Assembly: GCA_963839175.1 (NCBI GenBank)
Contig: CAWIUB010000035.1
Span: 87,964 to 151,963 of the forward strand
Source: CAWIUB01 sp963839175
GTDB taxonomy: Bacteria > Actinomycetota > Actinomycetes > Mycobacteriales > Jatrophihabitantaceae
Direction of reading: 5' to 3'
DNA: 64,000 nt
Part shown: in pieces, positions 18,358 through 26,868 of the stretch
Layout of the letters: the number at the start of each line of letters is the position of its first letter
Numbering within the stretch: position 1 is the first letter of the stretch
Made by a program: the position numbers and the translations under genes
The notes under the pieces: generated by a model
What the model saw: the letters and a program-made list of their open reading frames with translations, nothing else
Told to the model about the DNA's origin: nothing
Database searches by the model: none

Positions 18358-18385
18358 ATCATATCATCATCTAGATGTATCATGA
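18358..18385. promoter_or_regulatory. Candidate VapB operator/promoter
   Basis: A distinctly AT-rich patch (ATCATATCATCATCTAGATG, continuing TATCATGATG) lies immediately upstream of the second vapB gene. It contains overlapping palindromes ATACATCTAGATG and CATGATG, unlike the GC-rich surroundings. Ribbon-helix-helix antitoxins usually bind such palindromes at their own promoter. The assignment is inferred from position and composition. Confidence 0.4.
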
Positions 18386-19546
18386 TGCGGCAAGGTATGA
18401 CGGTGGCGGTGTGCCGTCGAGGACCAGCGCCACGGCGGCCCGAGCGGCGACCGGGCCGACCAGGTTCCCGGTGCCGTTGTAGCCGCCACACGCCACGACT
18501 CCCGGCATCACCTGGGTGCACACCGGCCGGCCGTCGCCGGTGAAGCCCACCGACGCTCCCCAGCGGTGGGCCACCTGGACCGGTCCGCCCGCGAGCCGGG
18601 ACGCCCCCTGCTCGATCCATGCCTGGACGGGCCCGGTAGGTACGGTGTCGGTCGTCCACTCGTCAGCGGCGAACAGATCGCGGCCGCCGCCGACGAACAG
18701 ACGCCCGGACGCGTCCTGCTGGGCGTAGTCGTATCCCCACCGGCCATAGACCGGGCACGGCAGCCGCGCGGGGAGCGGCGCGGTCGCCAGCATCTGCAGC
18801 CGGGCGGTGCGGACTGCACCTGCCAGTTGAGGTAGCAGCACGTCCAGCCCGCCGTCGACCGCCACGATCACCACGCCTGCGCTGACCACGCCGTGCTCGG
18901 TGACCACCCGGCCGGCCTCGACGGTGCGCACCCGGGTCTGCTCGTGCAGGGCGGCCCGGTCCCGCAGCAACGCGGCGAGGCGGAGCGCCCGCCGCGCCGG
19001 ATTCATGGCCGCGTCGTCGGGCAGGAACAAGCCATGGCCCAGCGGCCCGGCGTAGTCGCGCACCGCGAAGCCGTACCGCCGCAGCGCCGCGGCGTGGGCG
19101 GTGCAGTCGGCCAGTTCGGCGGCGCGATCTGCCTCCTCGGCGGCATCCCGCGGCTCGCCGGGCAACCCCGCCAGCCGGATCGAGCCGACCCGGCGCACCA
19201 CGTCTGGCCCCAGGGTCTGCACCAGCCGGTCGAGTTCCGCGAGGGTCGCCCGGTACAGCCCCACCGCCGCGTCCGCTCCCCATAGCTCGATCGCGGTGTG
19301 CAGGTACGCCGCGGCGCCGGCGAGCAGGAAACCTCCGTTTCGTCCCGCGGCGCCGGCTGCCACCCGGCCGGCGTCTACTCCGACGACGCGGAGCCCCCGG
19401 TCGAGCAGCGCGTCGACGGCCGCGAGCCCCGAACCGCCCAGGCCGACCACGCAGGCGTCGGCCGTGCGGCCATCAGGCAACGGCGGCAACCCGGGCCAAG
19501 ACGCGACGAACGGATCGTCGTCCCAGCCCACCGCCGACGTGCTCAC
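18380..19546 (-). CDS. FAD-dependent amino-acid oxidase-type oxidoreductase
   Basis: The 388-residue DAO-family flavoprotein has an N-terminal dinucleotide-binding motif (ACVVGLGGSGLAAVDALLDR, about 30-49) and the GAAGRNGGFLLAG loop that contacts FAD. The C-terminal part has YDYAQQDASGRLFVGGGR and the closing FAD segment ACGGYNGTGNLVG. The start is GTG at 19546 (STSAVGWDDD). The substrate is unknown; relatives oxidise glycine, sarcosine or other secondary amines. It follows glgC on the same strand, separated by an inverted repeat. Confidence 0.82.
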   Translation of the reverse strand: MSTSAVGWDDDPFVASWPGLPPLPDGRTADACVVGLGGSGLAAVDALLDRGLRVVGVDAGRVAAGAAGRNGGFLLAGAAAYLHTAIELWGADAAVGLYRATLAELDRLVQTLGPDVVRRVGSIRLAGLPGEPRDAAEEADRAAELADCTAHAAALRRYGFAVRDYAGPLGHGLFLPDDAAMNPARRALRLAALLRDRAALHEQTRVRTVEAGRVVTEHGVVSAGVVIVAVDGGLDVLLPQLAGAVRTARLQMLATAPLPARLPCPVYGRWGYDYAQQDASGRLFVGGGRDLFAADEWTTDTVPTGPVQAWIEQGASRLAGGPVQVAHRWGASVGFTGDGRPVCTQVMPGVVACGGYNGTGNLVGPVAARAAVALVLDGTPPPSYLAAS

Positions 19547-19556
19547 CGAGCGCAGA

Positions 19557-19598
19557 TGTTCGACCCCCGCGGTGCCCCACCGCGTCGGCGGTCGAACA
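19557..19598. repeat. 42-bp inverted repeat, TTCGACC family, copy 3
   Basis: The arms TGTTCGACC (19557-19565) and GGTCGAACA (19590-19598) are perfectly complementary. It lies between the stop of glgC (19620) and the start of the FAD oxidoreductase gene (19546), both leftward, where a terminator would be expected. Confidence 0.72.
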
Positions 19599-19619
19599 GG
19601 TGGGAGGACGGGGTCGTGG

Positions 19620-20849
19620 TCACGGCAGGGCGAGCTGGCTCTTGCCGAGCACGACGATGCCCGACTCCGTGACGTGGTACCGCTCCCGGTCGGCTTCGGT
19701 GTCGACGCCCAGATTCGCCCCGTCCGGCACAACGACGTTCTTGTCCAGGATCGCCCGCCGCACAACTGCCCCGCGGCCGACCTGGACGTTGTCCATGAGC
19801 ACCGAGCCCTCGACGTATGCCCCAGCCTTGAGCCGGACCCCGGGCGCGATGACGCTGTGCCGCGCGGTCGCTCCGGAGACGATCGTCCCGGAGCCGACGA
19901 TCGACTCCTGCGCCAGCCCGCCTTCCACGAACTTCGCCGGGGGGAGCTGCGCCGCTTGGTTGGTGTAGATCGGCCATTGCTGGTTGTACAGGTTGAAGAT
20001 CGGGTGGACGGCGACGAGGTCCGTGTGCGCGTCGTAGTAGGCGTCGATCGTCCCTACGTCGCGCCAATATCCGCGGTCCCGTTCCTCGGCGCCCGGCACC
20101 TCGTTGCTGTTGAAGTCGTACACATAGGCCGAGCCCTCGGTGACCATCATCGGCATGATGCTGCCGCCCATGTCGTGCACGGAGTCCTCGTCGGCCGCAT
20201 CGGCGCGCAGCACCTCGAGCAGCGCCTCGGTCGTGAACACGTAGTTGCCCATCGACGCGTAGGACTCGTCGGGGCTGTCCGGCAGGCCTGGTGGATCCGC
20301 CGGCTTCTCCAGGAACTGTAGTACTGCACCATCCGGTTTCGCGTCGATGACCCCGAACGCGGTCGCATCGGCCCGGGACACCCGGATGCCCGCGACCGTG
20401 ACGGCGGCGCCCGACTCGATGTGCTGGGCGACCATCTGCCGCGGGTCCATGCGGTACACGTGATCGGCGCCGAACACCACGACGTACTCGGGCTTGTCGT
20501 CGAAGATCAGGTTGAACGACTGCAGGATCGCGTCGGCGCTGCCCGTGTACCAGCGCGGACCGAGCCGCTGCTGCGCGGGCACCGGGGTGACGTAGTTGCC
20601 GAGGATGTTCGACATCCGCCAGGTCTGGGTGATGTGCCGGTCGAGCGAGTGCGACTTGTACTGGGTCAGTACGCAGATGCGCAGGTAGCCGGCGTTCACC
20701 AGGTTCGACAGCACGAAGTCGACCAGCCGATAGGTGCCACCAAACGGGACGGCCGGCTTGGCGCGGTCGGCGGTGAGCGGCCACAGACGCTTCCCCTCGC
20801 CGCCCGCGAGGACGATGCCCAGCACGCGAGGTTCCCGAGCCATAGCCAT
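19620..20849 (-). CDS. glgC: Glucose-1-phosphate adenylyltransferase
   Basis: The 409-residue nucleotidyltransferase has the N-terminal substrate-binding loop LGIVLAGGEGKRLWPLTADR, the FGADHVYRMD catalytic block, FLEKPADPP and a C-terminal left-handed beta-helix. It makes ADP-glucose from glucose-1-phosphate and ATP. It is divergent from the glycogen synthase-type gene at 20906, the arrangement seen in mycobacteria. The 56-bp gap between the two starts must hold both promoters. Confidence 0.95.
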   Translation of the reverse strand: MAMAREPRVLGIVLAGGEGKRLWPLTADRAKPAVPFGGTYRLVDFVLSNLVNAGYLRICVLTQYKSHSLDRHITQTWRMSNILGNYVTPVPAQQRLGPRWYTGSADAILQSFNLIFDDKPEYVVVFGADHVYRMDPRQMVAQHIESGAAVTVAGIRVSRADATAFGVIDAKPDGAVLQFLEKPADPPGLPDSPDESYASMGNYVFTTEALLEVLRADAADEDSVHDMGGSIMPMMVTEGSAYVYDFNSNEVPGAEERDRGYWRDVGTIDAYYDAHTDLVAVHPIFNLYNQQWPIYTNQAAQLPPAKFVEGGLAQESIVGSGTIVSGATARHSVIAPGVRLKAGAYVEGSVLMDNVQVGRGAVVRRAILDKNVVVPDGANLGVDTEADRERYHVTESGIVVLGKSQLALP

Positions 20850-20905
20850 ACAGTAGCGACCACGGGCAGTCGTGAAGTTCCGTAGGCGCGGCTAGGGTCA
20901 GCGCC

Positions 20906-22069
20906 ATGCGCGTCGGAATCCTCACCCGCGAATACCCCCCCGAGGTATACGGGGGAGCCGGGGTGCACGTCGAATTCCTGGTGCGCGAGCTGCGGCCACT
21001 CGTCGATGTCGACGTCTACTGCTTCGGCGCGCCGCGCGACGAGCCGGGCGTGCGCGCGTATCCGACGCCGGCTGGGCTGACCGAGGTGAACCCGGCCTTG
21101 CAGACCCTCGGCGTCGACCTGGAGATCGCAGCCGCGGTGGGCGCAGCCGACCTGCTCCATTCGCACACCTGGTACGCCAACATGGCCGGCGTGCTCGGCG
21201 GGAAACTGCACGGGCTGCCCCATGTGCTCAGCGCGCATTCGCTGGAGCCGGCCCGGCCGTGGAAGGCCGAGCAGCTGGGTGGCGGTTACCGCATCTCGTC
21301 CTGGGCGGAGCGGGAGGCATTCGCCGGTGCCGACGCGATCATTGCCGTGAGCCGCGGGATGCGCGAAGACATCCTGGCGGCCTACCCCTTCGTCGACCAG
21401 GCCAAGGTGCACGTGATCCACAACGGCATCGACACGTCGTTGTACGCCCCGGCGACGTCGCATGAGGTGGTCGATCGGTTGGGCATCGACCGCGACCGGC
21501 CATCGGCGATCTTCGTCGGCCGGGTCACCCGGCAGAAGGGCCTGATCCACCTGCTGCGTGCGGCGGCGACCTTCGACCCCGCGGTGCAGCTGGTGCTGCT
21601 GGCCGGCGCGCCGGACACCCGCGACATTGCCGCCGAGGCGGAGGAGGCGGCGGCGGCTCTGCGGCGAACCCGGTCCGGCGTGGTCTGGGTGCACGAGATG
21701 CTGCCCCGAACGCAGGTCGTGGAGCTGCTCACGCACGCCACGGTGTTCGTCTGCCCGTCGGTCTACGAGCCGCTCGGCATCGTCAACCTCGAGGCCATGG
21801 CCTGCGGCACAGCCGTAGTGGCAAGCGATGTCGGTGGCATCCCGGAGGTGGTCGACGACGGCGTCACCGGGACGCTGGTGCGTTACGACGCAAAGTCGCC
21901 CGCCGACTTCGAGGCCGGCCTGGCCACCGCAGTCAACGCGCTGGCTCGCGACCCGGACCGCGTCGCGGCGATGGGCGCCGCCGGCCGGGATCGGGCGGTA
22001 CACCAGTTCGGCTGGGGCGCCGTCGCTCGGCAGACGGTTCAGCTCTACAACTCGGTGCTGGCCCGGTAG
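20906..22069 (+). CDS. glgA: ADP-glucose-dependent glycosyltransferase (GlgA/GlgM type)
   Basis: This 387-residue two-domain glycosyltransferase has the N-terminal REYPPEVYGGAGVHVEFLVR block and the C-terminal FVGRVTRQKGLIHLL and PSVYEPLGIVNLEAMACGTA blocks, the last carrying the donor-site Glu-x7-Glu pair. Actinobacterial members are annotated as glycogen synthase, and the mycobacterial homologue (Rv1212c, GlgM) makes maltose-1-phosphate from ADP-glucose and glucose-1-phosphate. Its partner glgC is divergent next door. The two possible reactions cannot be separated by reading alone. Confidence 0.92.
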   Translation: MRVGILTREYPPEVYGGAGVHVEFLVRELRPLVDVDVYCFGAPRDEPGVRAYPTPAGLTEVNPALQTLGVDLEIAAAVGAADLLHSHTWYANMAGVLGGKLHGLPHVLSAHSLEPARPWKAEQLGGGYRISSWAEREAFAGADAIIAVSRGMREDILAAYPFVDQAKVHVIHNGIDTSLYAPATSHEVVDRLGIDRDRPSAIFVGRVTRQKGLIHLLRAAATFDPAVQLVLLAGAPDTRDIAAEAEEAAAALRRTRSGVVWVHEMLPRTQVVELLTHATVFVCPSVYEPLGIVNLEAMACGTAVVASDVGGIPEVVDDGVTGTLVRYDAKSPADFEAGLATAVNALARDPDRVAAMGAAGRDRAVHQFGWGAVARQTVQLYNSVLAR

Positions 22070-22719
22070 CCCGCCGGTCGCCCGCGAAGCCATGGCAGGA
22101 CGGCAAGCGCGGTCTGCGCATCGGCTTCGACCTCCGTGAATCCTGCGTCGTGGACGACCGGTGCGCCCGACTCGAGCGCGGCCGCCCATTGCCGAGGTGA
22201 CCATGTGCGCACGGCGAGCTGGAAGCCGCCGGCCCGCCAGCCGTCACGATCCGTGGCCGACGAGGCACGCCAGCCCAGCTGCGCGGCGTGGGCCGCCTGC
22301 GCCATCGCCTTCCCGGCCGTCATCTCGTACTGGGGCGACAGCAGCACCAGCGGGATGCGCGGGACGACCGGCGGCGGCGCAACCGGATCGGACAGCTGGG
22401 TGCCGCCGACCTGCAGCCGGGCCAGCTCGCGCGGCCAATCGTCGACCGGGATCGGCGGGAAGACGCGCAGCTGCGCCGTTGCCTGAAAGACGCTGAGACC
22501 GTCGAGGTCGAGCACGCGTTGCCACTCGGCGCCGCGGGCCCGGCGCACCACCTTGCGGATGCGCTGCCCGTCCCAGGCAGTGACCGCGTCGCGCCACTCG
22601 GGTCGTCCGTCGGTCAGCATCAGCAGCACCCCGCGTGTGGCGGCCTCCAGCGCGTCCGTCCGCGTTGGCGGGGCGTCCCGTTCGATCCGCACGACGAACG
22701 GCAGCACCAGCTCGCTCAT
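22045..22719 (-). CDS. Peptidyl-tRNA hydrolase type 2-like protein
   Basis: The 224-residue protein has a C-terminal Pth2-like core: LVLLSPQYEMTAGKAMAQAA, HAAQLGWRASS and VVHDAGFTEVEADAQTALAV. The KxxAQxxHA pattern is typical of Pth2, which releases peptides from stalled peptidyl-tRNA. The N-terminal half is an actinobacterial extension of unknown role. It overlaps the aminopeptidase gene by 4 bp (ATGA) and the convergent glycosyltransferase gene by 25 bp. Confidence 0.78.
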   Translation of the reverse strand: MSELVLPFVVRIERDAPPTRTDALEAATRGVLLMLTDGRPEWRDAVTAWDGQRIRKVVRRARGAEWQRVLDLDGLSVFQATAQLRVFPPIPVDDWPRELARLQVGGTQLSDPVAPPPVVPRIPLVLLSPQYEMTAGKAMAQAAHAAQLGWRASSATDRDGWRAGGFQLAVRTWSPRQWAAALESGAPVVHDAGFTEVEADAQTALAVLPWLRGRPAGYRASTEL

Positions 22720-24137
22720 ACGTACGACTCGATGAAACGCGCCAGCAGGCTGGCGCCGAAACCTGTCGCGCCCCGTGAGGCGGCGCCGCTATCGGCGGCG
22801 GCCCGAGCGGGCCCCGCGATGTCCAGATGCGCCCACGGCAGTCCAGCGGTGAAGGGGCGCAGGAACAGGGCGGCGGTGATTGCACCAGGATTGCCGGGCG
22901 AGTTCTGGGCATCGGCCACCGCCGAGTCGAGCCGGGCCACGTAGTCGGCGACGAACGGCATTCGCCACAGCAGCTCGCCGGCCCGCGCGCCAGCCGTCAG
23001 CAGTGCGTGTGCCAGCTCGTCGGAGGTGGCGAACAGGCCCCCCGTGCGCAGGCCGAGGGCCACCTTCGCGGCTCCGGTCAGCGTCGCGATGTCGACGAGG
23101 ACGGTTGGCCGCAATCGCGCGGCGGCGTAGGCCAGCGCATCGGCCAGCACCAGCCGCCCCTCGGCGTCGGTGTTGCGCACCTCGCTCGTCCGCCCGCCGT
23201 AGTGGCGGATGACGTCTCCGGGCCGCATGGACGAGCCGGAGACCGCGTTCTCGGCCACTGGCAGCACAGCCGTGACGCGCACCGGCGTACGCAACTGTGC
23301 TGCCGCGCGTATCGCGCCGAGGGCCGCGGCGGCGCCGGCCATGTCGGTGTACATGGTCGACATGCTGTCGCCGGGCTTGAGGTTCAGTCCGCCCGTGTCG
23401 AAGGTGATGCCCTTGCCGACGATGACCACGTGGCTGATCGCACCACGCGGCCCCCACCGTGCCTCGATGAGCCGGGGCGGCGAGGCCGAGCCCATGCCGA
23501 CTGCGAGGACGCCGCCGAAGCCGCGGGCGGCCAGCCAGGCCTCGTCGCGCACCTGGACGTGCACGCCGAGTGGGACGAGCTCGCGGCTCGCGGCCTCGGC
23601 CAACCACGCCGGGGTTTTGGTGGACGCCCGGGTGTTGGCCAGGTCGCGTGCCCAGCAGGTCGCGCGGCCGAACGTGAGCCCACGCTCGACTGTGCCCGCG
23701 TCGACGCCCTCGAGCCACACCGTCTGCAACGCACCTGCGGGGACGTCTCGGGCCGAGAAGCGGTATGCGCCGAGCACCAGCCCTTCGGCCAGAGCCGAGA
23801 CGGCCACCGGCTCGAGTGGCGGCACCGTGATCGTGAGCTGCGCCGCCTTGGCGGCGCGGGCCAGCCCGGCGCCCACCCGGCGCAGCACCTCCGGGGAGCC
23901 GTCGCCGAGCCCGCAGACCAGCACCCGGCTGGGCAGCTCGCCCGGCAGGGTCAGCTCGCGCGGCTGGTCGGGTGGGGGTGCCGCTTCCAGCTCGCCGGCG
24001 AATGTTTCCAGAATCGACCGCGCGGCCAGCGGTAACAGTCGGGTAGAGATCGACCCAAGGCGCAGCCCGGAGGCGTCCCAGCACACGGCCAGGACCTCCG
24101 GGGTTGCGTCGGGCGCGCCGATCCGGACGTCGATCAT
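22716..24137 (-). CDS. pepA: M17 leucyl aminopeptidase
   Basis: The 473-residue M17 peptidase has the two-zinc and catalytic residues Lys242 (GKGITFDTGGLNLK), Asp247, Asp265 (YTDMAG), Asp324 and Glu326 with Arg328 in NTDAEGRLVLADAL. The N-terminal third is the usual divergent domain. It removes N-terminal residues from peptides in the cytoplasm, usually as a hexamer. Its stop overlaps the Pth2-like gene (ATGA), suggesting co-translation and a joint role in peptide and peptidyl-tRNA turnover. Confidence 0.93.
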   Translation of the reverse strand: MIDVRIGAPDATPEVLAVCWDASGLRLGSISTRLLPLAARSILETFAGELEAAPPPDQPRELTLPGELPSRVLVCGLGDGSPEVLRRVGAGLARAAKAAQLTITVPPLEPVAVSALAEGLVLGAYRFSARDVPAGALQTVWLEGVDAGTVERGLTFGRATCWARDLANTRASTKTPAWLAEAASRELVPLGVHVQVRDEAWLAARGFGGVLAVGMGSASPPRLIEARWGPRGAISHVVIVGKGITFDTGGLNLKPGDSMSTMYTDMAGAAAALGAIRAAAQLRTPVRVTAVLPVAENAVSGSSMRPGDVIRHYGGRTSEVRNTDAEGRLVLADALAYAAARLRPTVLVDIATLTGAAKVALGLRTGGLFATSDELAHALLTAGARAGELLWRMPFVADYVARLDSAVADAQNSPGNPGAITAALFLRPFTAGLPWAHLDIAGPARAAADSGAASRGATGFGASLLARFIESYV

Positions 24138-24159
24138 GGCCGCCGTCCTTGGACAGCGT

Positions 24160-24198
24160 CCGGCCCCGGACCCCGCAGTGCGGGTGTTCCGGGGCCGG
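24160..24198. terminator. Strong GC hairpin after the DUF3117 gene
   Basis: The arms CCGGCCCCGGA (24160-24170) and TCCGGGGCCGG (24188-24198) are perfect 11-bp complements. The hairpin lies 34 bp beyond the leftward DUF3117 stop and just ahead of the aminopeptidase gene. No T-run follows, as is common in actinobacterial terminators. Confidence 0.65.
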
Positions 24199-24231
24199 AG
24201 GGCAATGTCGTGACGGCGCTGAGGCAGCTGC

Positions 24232-24399
24232 TCAGCCGACGGCCGACTTCAGCGCGTCACCGAGCGCGGTGGCCTCGTCGGCAGACATCTCGACGACAAG
24301 TCGCCCACCGCCTTCGAGCGGTACGCGCATGACGATGCCACGCCCCTCTTTGGTGACCTCGAGCGGGCCATCGCCCGTCCGCGGCTTCATGGCCGCCAT
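24232..24399 (-). CDS. DUF3117 microprotein
   Basis: The 55-residue protein begins MAAMKPRTGDGPLEVTKEGR and ends EATALGDALKSAVG. It matches the small DUF3117 family, widespread in Actinobacteria (Rv1211 in M. tuberculosis), of unknown function. The ATG at 24399 has a perfect GGAGG nine bases upstream. The neighbours (glgA, leucyl aminopeptidase, tag) resemble the mycobacterial context. Confidence 0.9.
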   Translation of the reverse strand: MAAMKPRTGDGPLEVTKEGRGIVMRVPLEGGGRLVVEMSADEATALGDALKSAVG

Positions 24400-24525
24400 T
24401 CGTGCCTCCTCTAATGCGCAAGTCAGCCCGCGCAGTGGTCAGTCGATCAGTGGTGATCCATTCTCCCGCACGAACCGATCTGTGCCAAAGTCGAGGGACT
24501 GTGAACTGGACGGAGAGGCCCTCAC

Positions 24526-25314
24526 GTGACCGAGATATTGCTGACGGAGCGTGCCGGCGGCGTCGCCACGCTGACGATGAACCGGCCCGAATCGATGAAC
24601 TCGCTGTCGCTCGAGCTGAAAGAAGCACTCGTCACGTCGCTGGCGGAGCTCGGCGCGGACGAAACGGTGCGCGCGGTGGTGCTGACCGGCGCTGGCCGGG
24701 CCTTCTGCGTTGGCCAGGATCTGCGGGAGCACAGCGAACTGCTGGCCGCGGGCGACAGTGCACCGCTGCACACGGTGGTCGAGCACTACAACCCGATCGT
24801 GAGGAGCCTGGCCACCATGCCCAAGCCGGTGATCGCGGCCGTCAACGGCATGGCTGCGGGCGCAGGCGCGGGGTTCGCGTTCGCGGCCGACTTCCGGGTG
24901 GCCAGCCAGTCCGCTGGATTCCTGATGGCCTTCGCGAACGCGGGGCTCGCCCTGGACAGCGGCGCCTCTTGGACGCTGCCCCGGCTCATCGGTCACGCCC
25001 GCGCCACCGCCATGTGCCTGCTCGCCGAGCCGGTCACCGCCGAGGCCGCCCTGGAGATGGGCCTGGTGAACGCCGTCGTCGAGCCGGACCGGCTGCTGCC
25101 CGCCGCGCAGGAGCTGGCCACCCGGCTGGCCGCCGGTCCTACCGCCGCCTACGCGGCGATCAAGGCCCAGCTTGGCTACGCGGCGAGCAGCAGCTTCCCC
25201 GACGCGCTGGCCAAGGAGGCGCAGCTGCAGGCCGAGGTGGGTGCAACCGCAGATCACCGGACGGCTGTGGCATCCTTCCTAGCCAAACAGAAACCGACGT
25301 TCATCGGGCGGTAG
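24526..25314 (+). CDS. Enoyl-CoA hydratase/isomerase family protein
   Basis: This 262-residue crotonase-fold protein has the oxyanion-hole segments RAFCVGQDLREH (about 63-75) and AAVNGMAAGAGAGFAFAADF (about 105-124). The acidic residue usual in hydratases at the GxxxxxGxxxxLPRLIG helix is replaced by an Asp-containing GLALDSGASWTLPRLIG, a pattern closer to PaaG-type isomerases. The start is GTG. Its stop overlaps the convergent tag gene by 14 bp. Hydratase versus ring-epoxide isomerase is not decided. Confidence 0.85.
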   Translation: MTEILLTERAGGVATLTMNRPESMNSLSLELKEALVTSLAELGADETVRAVVLTGAGRAFCVGQDLREHSELLAAGDSAPLHTVVEHYNPIVRSLATMPKPVIAAVNGMAAGAGAGFAFAADFRVASQSAGFLMAFANAGLALDSGASWTLPRLIGHARATAMCLLAEPVTAEAALEMGLVNAVVEPDRLLPAAQELATRLAAGPTAAYAAIKAQLGYAASSSFPDALAKEAQLQAEVGATADHRTAVASFLAKQKPTFIGR

Positions 25315-25855
25315 CGCGCCAGCACGTCGCCACATGGTCGTCCACGATGCCGGTGGCCTGCATGAGTGCGTACGCAGTCGTCGGGCCGACGAACCGGAAC
25401 CCTCTGCGGCGCAGGTCACGGGACATCGCAATGGATTCGGGCGACGTCGACGGCACCTCGGACAACCACCTCGGCCGCCGATGGCGAGCCGGTGCGAACG
25501 ACCACAGCAGGGTATTTAGGCCCTCGGGAACGGCGTCGCGCGCCCGCTGCGCGTTACCGATCGTCGCCTCGATCTTGGCCCGGTTGCGGACGATGCCGGC
25601 GTCGGCGAGTAGCCGCTGCACCTCGGTGGGCCCGAAGGATGCGACCGCGTCGATATCGAAGTCGGCGAACGCGGCCCGGAAGGCCGGCCGCTTGCGCAGG
25701 ATCACCAGCCAGGACAGCCCCGACTGGAACCCCTCGAGTGACAGCCGCTCGAACAGCTCCCGCTCTGCGTGCAGCGGGCAGCCCCACTCGTCGTCGTGGT
25801 AGGCCAGATACTCGGGCGCGGAGGTGGCCCACCCGCAGCGTCGCAGCTCAGCCAT
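25301..25855 (-). CDS. tag: DNA-3-methyladenine glycosylase I
   Basis: The 184-residue Tag enzyme has its zinc ligands visible: Cys7 (RCGWA), His20 in AYHDDEWG and the C-terminal pair in VDDHVATCWR. The base-pocket segment LSWLVILRKRPAFRAAFADF is present. It excises 3-methyladenine from alkylated DNA. The start ATG at 25855 overlaps the end of the upstream DivIVA-like gene by 8 bp, suggesting an operon, an arrangement also found in mycobacteria (Rv1209-Rv1210). Confidence 0.93.
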   Translation of the reverse strand: MAELRRCGWATSAPEYLAYHDDEWGCPLHAERELFERLSLEGFQSGLSWLVILRKRPAFRAAFADFDIDAVASFGPTEVQRLLADAGIVRNRAKIEATIGNAQRARDAVPEGLNTLLWSFAPARHRRPRWLSEVPSTSPESIAMSRDLRRRGFRFVGPTTAYALMQATGIVDDHVATCWRATAR

Positions 25856-26186
25856 CCGGCTCGGCGTCCACGACCTGCGGCTGTTCGTCCGCCGCTGCGA
25901 ACCGTGCTCGCAACTCGGCGATCTCCTGGTCGCGGCTGCGCAGCTCATCGGTGAGCCGGTCCAGCAGCCGGTCGGTCTCGGCGAACCGGTATCCGCGCAG
26001 GGCCACCGGCAGTCGGATTGCGACGACGTCCTCAGGCTCGACGCGCCGGTCCGGCAGTGCGGCCCACGGCTTGACGTCCGGGGTCGGCGGTGAGATCTGC
26101 TCGCCCTTCGGCAGCAGGAACGCCGCAAGCAGGAACAGCACGCCGATCACGATGATCGCGAGCAGGGCGTACAGCAGGAACGTCAC
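25848..26186 (-). CDS. Membrane-anchored DivIVA-like protein
   Basis: The 112-residue protein has one N-terminal membrane segment (about residues 4-26, LLYALLAIIVIGVLFLLAAF) followed by a DivIVA-like segment (ALRGYRFAETDRLLDRLTDE) and a short coiled coil (RDQEIAELRARFA). Homologues next to tag in mycobacteria (Rv1209) have the same plan. The role is unknown; DivIVA-like segments often recognise curved or growing membrane. Confidence 0.8.
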   Translation of the reverse strand: MTFLLYALLAIIVIGVLFLLAAFLLPKGEQISPPTPDVKPWAALPDRRVEPEDVVAIRLPVALRGYRFAETDRLLDRLTDELRSRDQEIAELRARFAAADEQPQVVDAEPDG

Positions 26187-26331
26187 GGTCCGATCGTGGC
26201 ATGCCCAGCTGGGCGCGAGCCATCATGGTGCCGTGTACGCGGGCGTCGCCCTGACCCAGCTCGATGACGTGACCGTCGTCGGGCTGGCCGCGCCAGCACT
26301 CACCCCTGCGGCGCTGGCCAGCTGGGCGACG

Positions 26332-26868
26332 CTAACCCTCGATGACGGCGAACGCCTCATCGACATCGGCCGTTCGATGCAGGCGGTCGAGGGCGCCCTG
26401 CCGGACGAATCCCCTGTCGCGTAGCGATTCCAGGTACGTCCACAGTCCTGCGTAGTGACCGGACGGGTCGAGCAGGACAACCGGCTTGGCGTGCATGCCG
26501 AGCGATCCAGCCGTCCACACCTCGAACAGTTCCTCCATCGTGCCGAGGCCGCCGGGCAGCGCCAGGAACGCGTCAGCCGCGTCGTCCATCACCCGTTTGC
26601 GCTCGCGCATCGACTCGACCACGACCAGTTCGTCGGCCTCGAGGTCGGCGATCTCGGCGGCGATCAGCCGGCGCGGGATCACCCCCAGCGTGTGCGCACC
26701 GCCGGCGCGGGCCGCGCGAGACACCGCCCCCATCATCGACACCCGTCCGCCGCCCGACACGAGCGAGTGGCCACCCGCGGCGAGGCGTGCGCCCACCCGT
26801 TCGGCCAAGGCCAGAAACGCACCGTCGATGTCGTTTCCTGACGAGCAGTACACGCAGACGGCCACCAT
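26332..26868 (-). CDS. LOG-family cytokinin-riboside phosphoribohydrolase (short form)
   Basis: The 178-residue protein opens MVAVCVYCSSGNDIDGAFLA and has the two LOG signatures: SGGGRVSMMGAVSRAAR and the catalytic LPGGLGTMEELFEVW, with the PGGxGTxxE motif. It releases free cytokinin or another base from a nucleoside monophosphate; in M. tuberculosis Rv1205 is of this type. It abuts a second, longer LOG gene that ends at 26868. Confidence 0.88.
   Translation of the reverse strand: MVAVCVYCSSGNDIDGAFLALAERVGARLAAGGHSLVSGGGRVSMMGAVSRAARAGGAHTLGVIPRRLIAAEIADLEADELVVVESMRERKRVMDDAADAFLALPGGLGTMEELFEVWTAGSLGMHAKPVVLLDPSGHYAGLWTYLESLRDRGFVRQGALDRLHRTADVDEAFAVIEG

Noticed and set aside
26187..26424. 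Plus-strand peptide VYAGVALTQLDDVTVVGLAA and following residues
   Set aside because: It looks protein-like, but it lacks a start with a ribosome site and overlaps the LOG gene antisense. The short gap between real genes is enough to explain it.
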